A stretch of DNA of 64,000 nucleotides from positions 616,001 through 680,000 of the forward strand of contig NC_009937.1 of NCBI RefSeq assembly GCF_000010525.1, read 5' to 3'. This document shows, piece after piece, positions 57,477 to 64,000 of the stretch. How positions within the stretch are numbered: position 1 is the stretch's first letter; each line of letters begins with the position of its first letter. A model generated the notes under the pieces. The model made no database searches. It was given only the letters and a program-made list of their open reading frames with translations, and was not told the origin of the DNA. Position numbers and translations under genes: made by a program. Source of the stretch: Azorhizobium caulinodans ORS 571. Its GTDB lineage: Bacteria; Pseudomonadota; Alphaproteobacteria; Rhizobiales; Xanthobacteraceae.

Positions 57477-57478
57477 CC

Positions 57479-57820
57479 ATGCACGAAATGGCCATCTGCG
57501 AGAGCCTTCGGGTGTCCATGGAAGAGGCGGCACGGGCGCAGGATTTCTCCCGCGTCACGCGGGTGCGCCTCGCCATCGGCGCCTTCGCGGGCGTCGAGGT
57601 GGAAGCACTGCGCTTCGGCTTCGACGTCGTGATGCAGGGCTCGCTGGCCGAGGGCGCGGAACTGGTGGTGCTGGAAGAGGAGGGCACCGCCTGGTGCTTC
57701 GACTGCAACCGCACGGTGCCGCTCGCCACCCGCCTCGACCCCTGCCCCTGCTGCGGCGGCGAGCGCCTCGTGCCCAATGGCGGCACGGGCATGACCATCA
57801 AGGATCTGGAGGTGGTGTGA
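57479..57820 (+). CDS. hypA: HypA, nickel-insertion metallochaperone
   Basis: 113 residues. Nickel site MHEM (His2), zinc site Cys73/Cys76 and Cys89/Cys92 (WCFDC, PCPCCGG). It delivers nickel to HupL with HypB. Two bases after hupK; stop TGA overlaps the hypB start. Confidence 0.95.
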   Translation: MHEMAICESLRVSMEEAARAQDFSRVTRVRLAIGAFAGVEVEALRFGFDVVMQGSLAEGAELVVLEEEGTAWCFDCNRTVPLATRLDPCPCCGGERLVPNGGTGMTIKDLEVV

Positions 57821-58770
57821 TGTGCGTGACCTGCGGCTGCGGCCCTGATGCCGTGACCATCTCCGGCCCGAATGGCGAAGCGCATCACGATCCTGCGCAC
57901 GGCCATGACCATTCTCACGGTCACGACCATGGCCATTCCCACGCCCATGGCGATCACGGCCATGGCCATCATCATCACGACGACCACCATCACGGCCACG
58001 ATGAGCCGCAGCCGGTGCGCTCCCACGCGCCGGGGTTGGAGGCCCGCCGGCTGGTGGAGATCGAGCAGAACATCCTCGCCAAGAACGACGGCTTCGCCGA
58101 TACCAACCGCGCCCGCCTCTCGACCCTCGGCGTCTTCGCGCTGAACCTGCTCGCCGGCCCCGGCGCCGGCAAGACGACGCTGCTCGTCGAGACGCTGAAG
58201 GCGCTGAAGGACAAGATCCCCGCTGCCGTGATCGAGGGAGACCAGCAGACCAGCAATGATGCCGAGCGCATCCGCGCCGTCGGCGCGCCGGCGGTGCAGA
58301 TCAACACCGGCAAGGGCTGCCATCTCGACGCGCATATGGTCGGCCATGCGCTGGAGCGCCTGCCGCTGGAAGCGGGAGGCGTGCTGTTCATCGAGAATGT
58401 GGGCAACCTCGTCTGCCCCGCCGCCTTTGATCTCGGCGAAGACAAGCGGGTGACGCTGCTGTCGGTCACAGAGGGCGAGGACAAGCCGCTCAAATATCCC
58501 GACATCTTTGAAGGCGCACACCTCGTGCTTCTCACCAAGGCCGATCTGGTGCCGCATCTCGAGGTGGACGTGGATCTCATCATCGCCAACGTCCGCCGCA
58601 TCAATCCGCACGCCAAGGTGCTCACGCTCTCCAGCCGTTCCGGCGATGGCATGCGCGCCTGGCTCTCCTGGTTGGAGGATGTGCGCGCCGAAAAGCTGGA
58701 AGCGCTGGCCGAGGCCGCCGCCGCTCGCGCGGCGGCCCTGCGCGGTGCGGCCCGGCGGGCGGCGGAGTAG
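57820..58770 (+). CDS. hypB: HypB, GTPase for nickel insertion, with a large His-rich region
   Basis: 316 residues. N-terminal high-affinity metal motif CxxCGC (Cys2, Cys5, Cys7), then 21 histidines between residues 22 and 60, probably a nickel store. The G domain has P-loop AGPGAGKTT (112-120), ENVGNLVCP and TKADL. ATG overlaps the hypA stop (TGATG). Confidence 0.96.
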   Translation: MCVTCGCGPDAVTISGPNGEAHHDPAHGHDHSHGHDHGHSHAHGDHGHGHHHHDDHHHGHDEPQPVRSHAPGLEARRLVEIEQNILAKNDGFADTNRARLSTLGVFALNLLAGPGAGKTTLLVETLKALKDKIPAAVIEGDQQTSNDAERIRAVGAPAVQINTGKGCHLDAHMVGHALERLPLEAGGVLFIENVGNLVCPAAFDLGEDKRVTLLSVTEGEDKPLKYPDIFEGAHLVLLTKADLVPHLEVDVDLIIANVRRINPHAKVLTLSSRSGDGMRAWLSWLEDVRAEKLEALAEAAAARAAALRGAARRAAE

Positions 58771-58774
58771 GCCC

Positions 58775-60241
58775 ATGACCGCGCTCGCCTCGCGTCCCGC
58801 CCTTCTCGTGGTCGATGACGAGCCGCGTTCCGTGGAGGTGATGGCGCGCGTGCTCGGCGAGGAGTTCGACGTCTTCACCGCCGCCAGCGCCGCCGAGGCG
58901 CGGGCGGTGCTGGAGCAGGAATGGGTGCAGGCCATCTTCTGCGACCAGCGCATGCCGGAACTCTCGGGCGTCGCCTTCCTCACCGAGGTGCGCGAGCGCT
59001 GGCCGGAGATCGTGCGCATCATCGTCACCGGCTATACGGAGCCGGAGGACATGATCGGCGCCATCAACGGGGCGGGCATCTATCAATATGTCACCAAGCC
59101 CTGGCACCCCGACCAGTTGCTGCTGGTGGCCCGCAATGCCGCGCAGCTTTTCGCGCTCCAGCGCGACCACCACCGGCTGTCCCTGGAACTGAAGCTCGTG
59201 GCGCCCGTGGCGCAGGCGCGGGTCGTCTCCCAGCGTGAGAAGGTGGTGCGCAACTTCTCTTTCGACACGCTGATCCGCACGCCCCAGAGTCCACTGAACG
59301 AAACCTGCCAGCGCGCCGCACAGGCGGCGGTCTTCGACATTCCCGTGCTCATCCAGGGCGAGACCGGCACCGGCAAGGAACTGCTCGCCCGTGCCATCCA
59401 TTATTCCAGCCTGCGGTCCGACTGCGCCTTCCATGCGGTGAACTGCGGGGCCATTCCGGACGAACTGCTGGAATCTGAACTCTTCGGCCACAAGAAGGGG
59501 GCCTTCACTGGCGCCCATGTGACCCGCGTCGGCCTGCTCGATCAGGCGGACGGCGGCACCATCCTTCTGGACGAGATTGGCGACGTCTCGCCGGCTTTTC
59601 AGGTGAAGCTGCTGCGCTTCCTTCAGGAAGGCGAAATCCGCCCCGTCGGCTCCAATGATGCCAAGCGGGTGAATGTGCGCGTGCTGGCCGCCACCCACCG
59701 CGATCTCGTGCAGGCGGTGAGTGCGGGCAAGTTCCGCGAGGATCTCTATTACCGCCTCTCGGCCATGGTGCTGGCCATGCCGGCGCTCCGCGAGCGCAAG
59801 CAGGATCTGCGGGTGCTCGCCGCCGCCATCCTCGACAGCCTGTGCAACCAGCACGGCAAGGCGGTGAAGGGCTTCACGGAAGAGGCGCTCGCCTGCATCG
59901 AAGCCTATGACTGGCCGGGCAATGTGCGCGAGTTGCAGAATGAGGTGCTGCGCATGCTGGTGCTGGCGCCCGGTCCCGAACTCGGGGCCGATCTCCTGTC
60001 GCCCCATGTGGTGCGTGCCGCCGCTGCCGACCCTATGCTCGCCGCCATCACGCTGCCGGACAGCGGGCCGCTGAAGGACCGGATCGAGCGCATGGAAGCC
60101 TCCATCCTGCACGAAACCCTGGTGCGCTGCCGCTGGAACAAGAGCCGGGCCGCGGAAGAACTCGGCCTCTCCCGCGTCGGCCTCAGGGCCAAGCTCGACC
60201 GCTACGGCATCGCCCGCGACCGCACCTTCGCCCGGCATTAG
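58775..60241 (+). CDS. hupR: HupR, NtrC-type response regulator of hydrogenase genes
   Basis: 488 residues. Receiver domain with Asp57 (FCDQRMPEL) and Lys in VTKPW; a linker with coiled segment; AAA+ sigma-54 domain with Walker A GETGTGKE, the sigma-54 contact KKGAFTGAH, Walker B ILLDEIGD and R-finger region; C-terminal Fis-type HTH (NKSRAAEELGLSRVGLRAKLDRYGI). A complete GAFTGA fits the sigma-54 promoter at 49392. Partner kinase is HupT. It starts four bases after hypB. Confidence 0.95.
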   Translation: MTALASRPALLVVDDEPRSVEVMARVLGEEFDVFTAASAAEARAVLEQEWVQAIFCDQRMPELSGVAFLTEVRERWPEIVRIIVTGYTEPEDMIGAINGAGIYQYVTKPWHPDQLLLVARNAAQLFALQRDHHRLSLELKLVAPVAQARVVSQREKVVRNFSFDTLIRTPQSPLNETCQRAAQAAVFDIPVLIQGETGTGKELLARAIHYSSLRSDCAFHAVNCGAIPDELLESELFGHKKGAFTGAHVTRVGLLDQADGGTILLDEIGDVSPAFQVKLLRFLQEGEIRPVGSNDAKRVNVRVLAATHRDLVQAVSAGKFREDLYYRLSAMVLAMPALRERKQDLRVLAAAILDSLCNQHGKAVKGFTEEALACIEAYDWPGNVRELQNEVLRMLVLAPGPELGADLLSPHVVRAAAADPMLAAITLPDSGPLKDRIERMEASILHETLVRCRWNKSRAAEELGLSRVGLRAKLDRYGIARDRTFARH

Positions 60242-60250
60242 GAGGACCCC

Positions 60251-60550
60251 ATGTGTCTCGGCATTCCCGGCCGGATCGTCGCCATCGCCGATGAAGACGC
60301 GATGCTCGCCGTCGTCGATGTGTCCGGCGTCCGCCGCACCGTGGACGTGGTGTGCGTGGCGCAGGAGGGCGAACCCCTTGAGGCGCTCATCGGCGTCTGG
60401 GTGCTCGTCCATGTGGGCTTCGCCATGAGCCGCATCGACGAGGAGGAGGCCGCCGCCACGCTGAAGGTGCTGGCGGAGATCGGCGAGATGGAAGGCGAAT
60501 TGGATGCCATGCGCACCGGCTCCGTCGCACCCCTCGCTCCGGCTAATTGA
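60251..60550 (+). CDS. hypC: HypC, hydrogenase maturation chaperone
   Basis: 99 residues, MCLGIPGRIV with Cys2 and the core WVLVHVGFAMSRIDEEEA. It carries the Fe(CN)2CO group from HypD to HupL. GGAGG precedes the ATG, nine bases after hupR. It is the second HypC-type protein in the locus, next to HupF. Confidence 0.96.
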   Translation: MCLGIPGRIVAIADEDAMLAVVDVSGVRRTVDVVCVAQEGEPLEALIGVWVLVHVGFAMSRIDEEEAAATLKVLAEIGEMEGELDAMRTGSVAPLAPAN

Positions 60551-60562
60551 GGAGGCGAGCCC

Positions 60563-61684
60563 ATGCGTTTCGTCGATGAATTCCGCGATCCGGCCCTCGC
60601 CGCCGCGCTGATCCGGGAAATCGGGACCATCTGCGCCACCCTCGGGCGCGCGAAGGATGATCCCGTCACCGTCATGGAGGTGTGTGGCGGGCACACCCAC
60701 GCCATCTTCCGCTATGGGCTCGAAGGCCTGTTGCCCGACCTGATCGAATTCGTGCACGGCCCCGGCTGCCCGGTCTGCGTTCTGCCCATGGGCCGCGTGG
60801 ACGATTGCGTCGCCATCGCCGAGCGGCCCGAAGTGATCTTCGCCACCTTCGGCGATGCCATGCGGGTTCCCGGCTCCCGCAAGAGCCTGCTTCAGGCCAA
60901 GGCGGACGGCGCCGACGTGCGCATGGTCTATTCGCCCCTCGACGCACTGGAACTCGCCCGCCGCAATCCCGACCGGGAGGTGGTGTTCTTCGGCCTCGGC
61001 TTCGAGACCACCATGCCCTCTACCGCGCTCACCGTGCAGCGGGCGGCGCGCGAGCGCATCACCAACTTCTCCCTCTTCTGCAATCACATCACCATCATTC
61101 CGACGCTGCGGGCGCTGCTGGAGCAGCCGGACTTCGGCATCGATGGCTTCATCGGACCCGGCCATGTCTCCATGGTCATCGGCACGGCGCCCTACCGCTT
61201 CATCGCCGAGGAATTCCGCAAGCCGCTGGTGGTGGCGGGCTTCGAACCCATCGATCTCCTGCAATCCCTGCTGATGATTCTGCGCCAGATGGCGGCGGGC
61301 GAGGCGCGGATCGAGAACCAGTACGCCCGCGTCGTGCCGGAGCGCGGCAACCCCTCCGCCTTGCGTGCGGTGGAGGAGGTGTATGAGCCTCGCCCCACAT
61401 TCGAATGGCGGGGCCTTGGCTCCATCGAGCGCTCGGGTGTGCGCCTGCGCGAGCCCTATGCCGCCTTCGATGCCGAGCGGCGCTTCGCCGTGCCGGACGT
61501 GAAGGTGGCCGATCCCGCGGCCTGCCGCTGCGGCGAGGTGCTGACCGGCGCCGTGAAACCGTGGGCCTGTCCGGTGTTCGGCACCACCTGCACGCCGGAG
61601 ATGCCGCTCGGCGCCCTTATGGTGTCATCCGAGGGCGCTTGCGCGGCCTATTACCAATATGGCGGCCTGCGGGGGGCAGCATGA
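60563..61684 (+). CDS. hypD: HypD, Fe-S scaffold for Fe(CN)2CO assembly
   Basis: 373 residues. Motifs: Cys41 in MEVCGGHTHAIF, Cys69/Cys72 in HGPGCPVCVLP, GLGFETTMPSTA, GPGHVSMVIG, and the C-terminal [4Fe-4S] segment with CRCGEVLTG, CPVFGTTCTP and EGACAAYY. The redox protein assembles the iron group with HypC and HypE. Stop overlaps hypE (ATGA). Confidence 0.96.
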   Translation: MRFVDEFRDPALAAALIREIGTICATLGRAKDDPVTVMEVCGGHTHAIFRYGLEGLLPDLIEFVHGPGCPVCVLPMGRVDDCVAIAERPEVIFATFGDAMRVPGSRKSLLQAKADGADVRMVYSPLDALELARRNPDREVVFFGLGFETTMPSTALTVQRAARERITNFSLFCNHITIIPTLRALLEQPDFGIDGFIGPGHVSMVIGTAPYRFIAEEFRKPLVVAGFEPIDLLQSLLMILRQMAAGEARIENQYARVVPERGNPSALRAVEEVYEPRPTFEWRGLGSIERSGVRLREPYAAFDAERRFAVPDVKVADPAACRCGEVLTGAVKPWACPVFGTTCTPEMPLGALMVSSEGACAAYYQYGGLRGAA

Positions 61685-62748
61685 ACGGACCCTTCTCCCT
61701 TCCCCGCCGCGCGCCCCGCAAGGTGACGCAGCCCAAGGTGACGCTGGCCCATGGCGGCGGCGGCACTGCCATGCGCGATCTCATCGAGGACGTGTTTCTC
61801 GAAACCTTCTCCGGCGCCGGCCACGCGGCCCCGGAGGATCAGGCGCGGTTCGACCTGAGCGCGCTGGCGGCGCAGGGCGACCGCCTCGCCTTCACCACGG
61901 ATGCCTTCGTGGTCGATCCGCTCTTCTTCCCCGGCGGCGACATCGGCAAGCTCGCCGTCTGCGGCACGATCAACGATCTGGCGGTGGGCGGCGCCCGCCC
62001 GGTGGCGCTCTCCTGCGCCGTCATCATCGAGGAAGGCCTGCCCCTGGAGACGCTGCGGGCCGTAGTCGCTTCCATGGCCCGCACGGCTGCAGAAGCAGGT
62101 GTCGTCATCGTCACGGGCGACACCAAGGTCGTGGCGCGCGGCGCCTGCGACAAGCTCTTCCTCACCACCACCGGCATCGGCGTGGTGCGAACGGGGCTCG
62201 ATGTCGGCATCGCCAAGGGGCGCCCCGGCGATGTGGTGCTGGTGAACGGTCTGCTCGGCGACCATGGCGCCGCCATCCTCAATGCGCGCGGCGACCTCGC
62301 GCTGGAGACGCCCATTGAGAGCGACTGCGCGCCCCTGCATGATCTCGTCGCCACCTTGATCGCGGCAGCCCCCGGCATCCGCATGATGCGCGATGCCACG
62401 CGCGGCGGCGTCGCCGCCGTCCTCAACGAGCTGGCGGAGGCGAGCGGCGTCGGCGTGCGCATCCGCGAGACCGACGTGCCGCTGCGGCCCGAAGTGAACG
62501 GCTTCTGCGAGATCCTCGGCCTCGATCCGCTCTATCTCGCCAACGAGGGCAAGCTTGTCGCCGTCGTGCCTCCCGAAGAAGCTGAGGCAGCGCTTGCCGC
62601 CGTGCGCGCCCATCTCCTCGGCCGGGAGGCCGCGATCATCGGGCGGCTTGCCGCCGAGCGGCCCGGCCGCGTGGTCATGGAAACCCGCTTCGGCGGGGAG
62701 CGCATCGTGGACATGCTGGTGGGAGATCAGTTGCCGCGGATCTGCTGA
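61681..62748 (+). CDS. hypE: HypE, thiocarboxamide-forming cyanide donor
   Basis: 355 residues. PurM-like ATPase with AHGGGGTAMRDLIEDVF and FTTDAFVVDPLFFPGGDIGKLA, RDATRGGVAAVLNEL, and the C-terminal Cys355 in PRIC, which is carbamoylated by HypF and dehydrated to cyanide. The true start is 61681, overlapping hypD. Confidence 0.96.
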   Translation: MNGPFSLPRRAPRKVTQPKVTLAHGGGGTAMRDLIEDVFLETFSGAGHAAPEDQARFDLSALAAQGDRLAFTTDAFVVDPLFFPGGDIGKLAVCGTINDLAVGGARPVALSCAVIIEEGLPLETLRAVVASMARTAAEAGVVIVTGDTKVVARGACDKLFLTTTGIGVVRTGLDVGIAKGRPGDVVLVNGLLGDHGAAILNARGDLALETPIESDCAPLHDLVATLIAAAPGIRMMRDATRGGVAAVLNELAEASGVGVRIRETDVPLRPEVNGFCEILGLDPLYLANEGKLVAVVPPEEAEAALAAVRAHLLGREAAIIGRLAAERPGRVVMETRFGGERIVDMLVGDQLPRIC

Positions 62749-62813
62749 CGCCAAGCATTGAATTGTGCATTGCAATCACGCAAAAATCGCCAACCTTCCG
62801 AGGAGCTTGTTTG

Positions 62814-63416
62814 ATGACCCGTCTTCCCCTCCGTACGCTCGGCCTTGCCGGCGCCCTCATGCTCGCCCCGTCGCTCGCCTTCGCCCATACGGGCGTGGGT
62901 GATGCCCATGGCTTCATGCACGGCTTCATGCATCCCATCGGCGGGCTTGATCATGTGCTGGCCATGGTCGCTGTCGGCATGCTGGCCTGGCAGATCGGCG
63001 GCCGGGCGGTCTACATGCTCCCGCTCACCTTCATGGTGCTGATGGCGGGCGGCGGCGTCGCCGGCATGATGGGCATGACCTTGCCGTATGTGGAACTGGG
63101 CATCGCCCTGTCCGTGGTGGTGCTCGGCGCCGCCGTGGCGCTCGGCGTGAAGGCCCCGCTCGCCGTCTCGATGGTTCTGGTCGGCCTGTTCGCCATCTTC
63201 CACGGCCATGCCCATGGCGCCGAAATGCCGGAGACCGCCAGCGGCTTCGCCTATGGCGCAGGTTTCATCCTGGCGACGGGCCTGCTGCATCTGGCCGGCA
63301 TCGGTGTCGGCTTCGGCATCGGCCGCCTTGCCGAGCGCCATGGCCCGGCTCTCATGCGCGGAGCCGGCGCGGCGGTGTCGGTGGCGGGCCTCGGCCTCGT
63401 GCTCGGCGCACTCTGA
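62814..63416 (+). CDS. hupE: HupE, nickel permease
   Basis: 200 residues, signal peptide 1-24 (ending AFA-H25) and five to six helices. HPIGGLDH (His40, Asp46, His47) is the HX5DH nickel-transport motif, and HGHAHGAE lies later. It provides nickel for the hydrogenase. AGGAG precedes ATG 62814. The 65-bp gap after hypE contains a partial TTGTG/CGCAA repeat and may hold its own promoter. Confidence 0.93.
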   Translation: MTRLPLRTLGLAGALMLAPSLAFAHTGVGDAHGFMHGFMHPIGGLDHVLAMVAVGMLAWQIGGRAVYMLPLTFMVLMAGGGVAGMMGMTLPYVELGIALSVVVLGAAVALGVKAPLAVSMVLVGLFAIFHGHAHGAEMPETASGFAYGAGFILATGLLHLAGIGVGFGIGRLAERHGPALMRGAGAAVSVAGLGLVLGAL

Positions 63417-63425
63417 GACGTTTCC

Positions 63426-63448
63426 GGCGGGCGCGACGTGCGCCCGCC
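63426..63448 (+). terminator. Hairpin after hupE
   Basis: GGCGGGCGC, loop GACGT, GCGCCCGCC, then GCTTTCCTTCC. Nine base pairs and a weak pyrimidine tract mark the probable end of the hydrogenase locus. Confidence 0.65.
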
Positions 63449-64000
63449 GCTTTCCTTCCGGCTTGGCCCCATGTTCCACGCGTCGCCCTGCGCGCTGCGC
63501 CGATGGACCGGGCCGCGCACGACTGATGGACTGTTCCAGTCGTGCTCTTGTCGCTTCCGGATCGGCGCCCGCCGGCCGTGGCGAATGTCCTTCCAGGAAA
63601 CTACGGTCTCGTCCTGACTCTCCGTTTGCTCCCGCCCTACGGCCGATCCCGTGCGGTGTGGGGAGTTCGAACGGCTACTGGCTCTTCACGACGCCGCAAA
63701 CATCCGGCGCCTCCTGAGACGTCCTGCGACGCGGACCGCCTGCGCTTCCCGCTTTCAGTCAGCCAGTTCGTTGCGGCGCCGGAACCAAACCTGTCGCCCG
63801 GCCTTACTCCATTGGCTGGCCTCGATCGGCTTTGGAACGGCCAAACCCTGTCCGGCCAAAGTCTGAAAGCCCGCTCAGGCGCATTTTCCGCGGTGAACAA
63901 GTCGTTTCCGTCGAGGTGCGAGCGGAGAGGCACGCCCATTCTTTGAGCGTTTGCATTTGCGTTGCGCATTTGCACACAGGTTCTTGCGCATCGCAAAATC
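63449..64000. other. 552-bp terminal region without a recognisable gene
   Basis: No frame shows a known family, a good ribosome site or typical codon use for this genome. Composition becomes less GC-rich toward the end. The last 60 bases carry TTGC/GCAA repeats, likely the upstream region of a gene beyond the window. Confidence 0.5.
63951..63996. promoter_or_regulatory. TTGC repeats and palindrome at the window end
   Basis: TTGC occurs at 63951, 63957, 63962 and 63970, followed by the perfect palindrome TTGCG-CAT-CGCAA at 63984-63996. A multi-site operator upstream of an unseen gene is the simplest reading. Confidence 0.35.

Noticed and set aside
58622..61264. 880-codon open frame on the minus strand
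   Set aside because: Antisense shadow of hupR, hypC and hypD; low-complexity translation and no ribosome site.

Overview
This 64 kb window is high-GC DNA whose gene content points to an alphaproteobacterium of the order Rhizobiales. The best guess is Xanthobacteraceae, Azorhizobium-like. This rests on the hup/hyp gene order, a hupI-hupJ fusion, a cydDCAB operon led by a GbsR-type regulator, and orphan TctC-type binding proteins. No rRNA, tRNA, CRISPR array, insertion sequence or phage gene was seen. Most of the region is ordinary chromosome with tightly packed operons.

Left part (1-29.7 kb) is housekeeping and catabolism. It holds a partial HpcH/HpaI aldolase and an orphan TctC-type binding protein. 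A DJ-1/PfpI protein, an aminotransferase and an LprI-like protein follow. kdgK and eda face each other and together complete the end of an Entner-Doudoroff-type sugar acid route. Next come a zinc-uptake operon (small membrane ORF, znuC, znuB, znuA) with a His-rich COG0523 metal GTPase, and an NhaD/CitMHS-like antiporter. The conserved block leuS-lptE-holA is followed by an ampG-like permease, a LuxR-type response regulator and a soluble double-PAS chemotaxis transducer. A valine-catabolism operon (mmsA, acyl-CoA dehydrogenase, mmsB) has a divergent LysR regulator. An aldo/keto reductase and an acyl-CoA-synthetase-like protein lacking its catalytic lysine close this part.

Middle part (29.7-43 kb). 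A GbsR/MarR regulator heads the cytochrome bd operon (cydD, cydC, cydA, cydB and the 39-residue cydX). An FNR/FixK-like box and a palindrome precede it. Then come a PhnA-domain protein, a GlsB/YeaQ protein and an uncharacterised catabolic group on the minus strand: periplasmic binding protein, SMP-30 lactonase-like protein, BKACE (DUF849) enzyme and metal-dependent cyclase. A TetR regulator faces them across TGTAC/GTACA palindromes.

Right part (43-63.4 kb) is a complete uptake [NiFe]-hydrogenase locus, all on the plus strand. The order is hupT-hupU-hupV (H2-sensing kinase and regulatory hydrogenase), hypF, then a sigma-54 promoter, hupS-hupL-hupC, a UUCG-loop terminator, hupD-F-G-H-IJ-K, hypA-hypB-hupR-hypC-hypD-hypE and hupE. 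HupUV should sense H2 and signal through HupT to HupR, which acts at the sigma-54 promoter of hupSLC. HypA-F, HupD, F-K and HupE supply nickel, the Fe(CN)2CO group, large-subunit processing and Fe-S assembly. HupS carries the six-cysteine pattern of oxygen-tolerant hydrogenases, while HupU has the ordinary pattern.

I did not find a wholly unknown system. The best candidates for a second look are the hydrogenase sequence signatures and regulatory DNA, the 39-43 kb catabolic group, the lysine-less acyl-CoA synthetase, and two long stretches without a recognisable gene (27955-28746 and after 63449).
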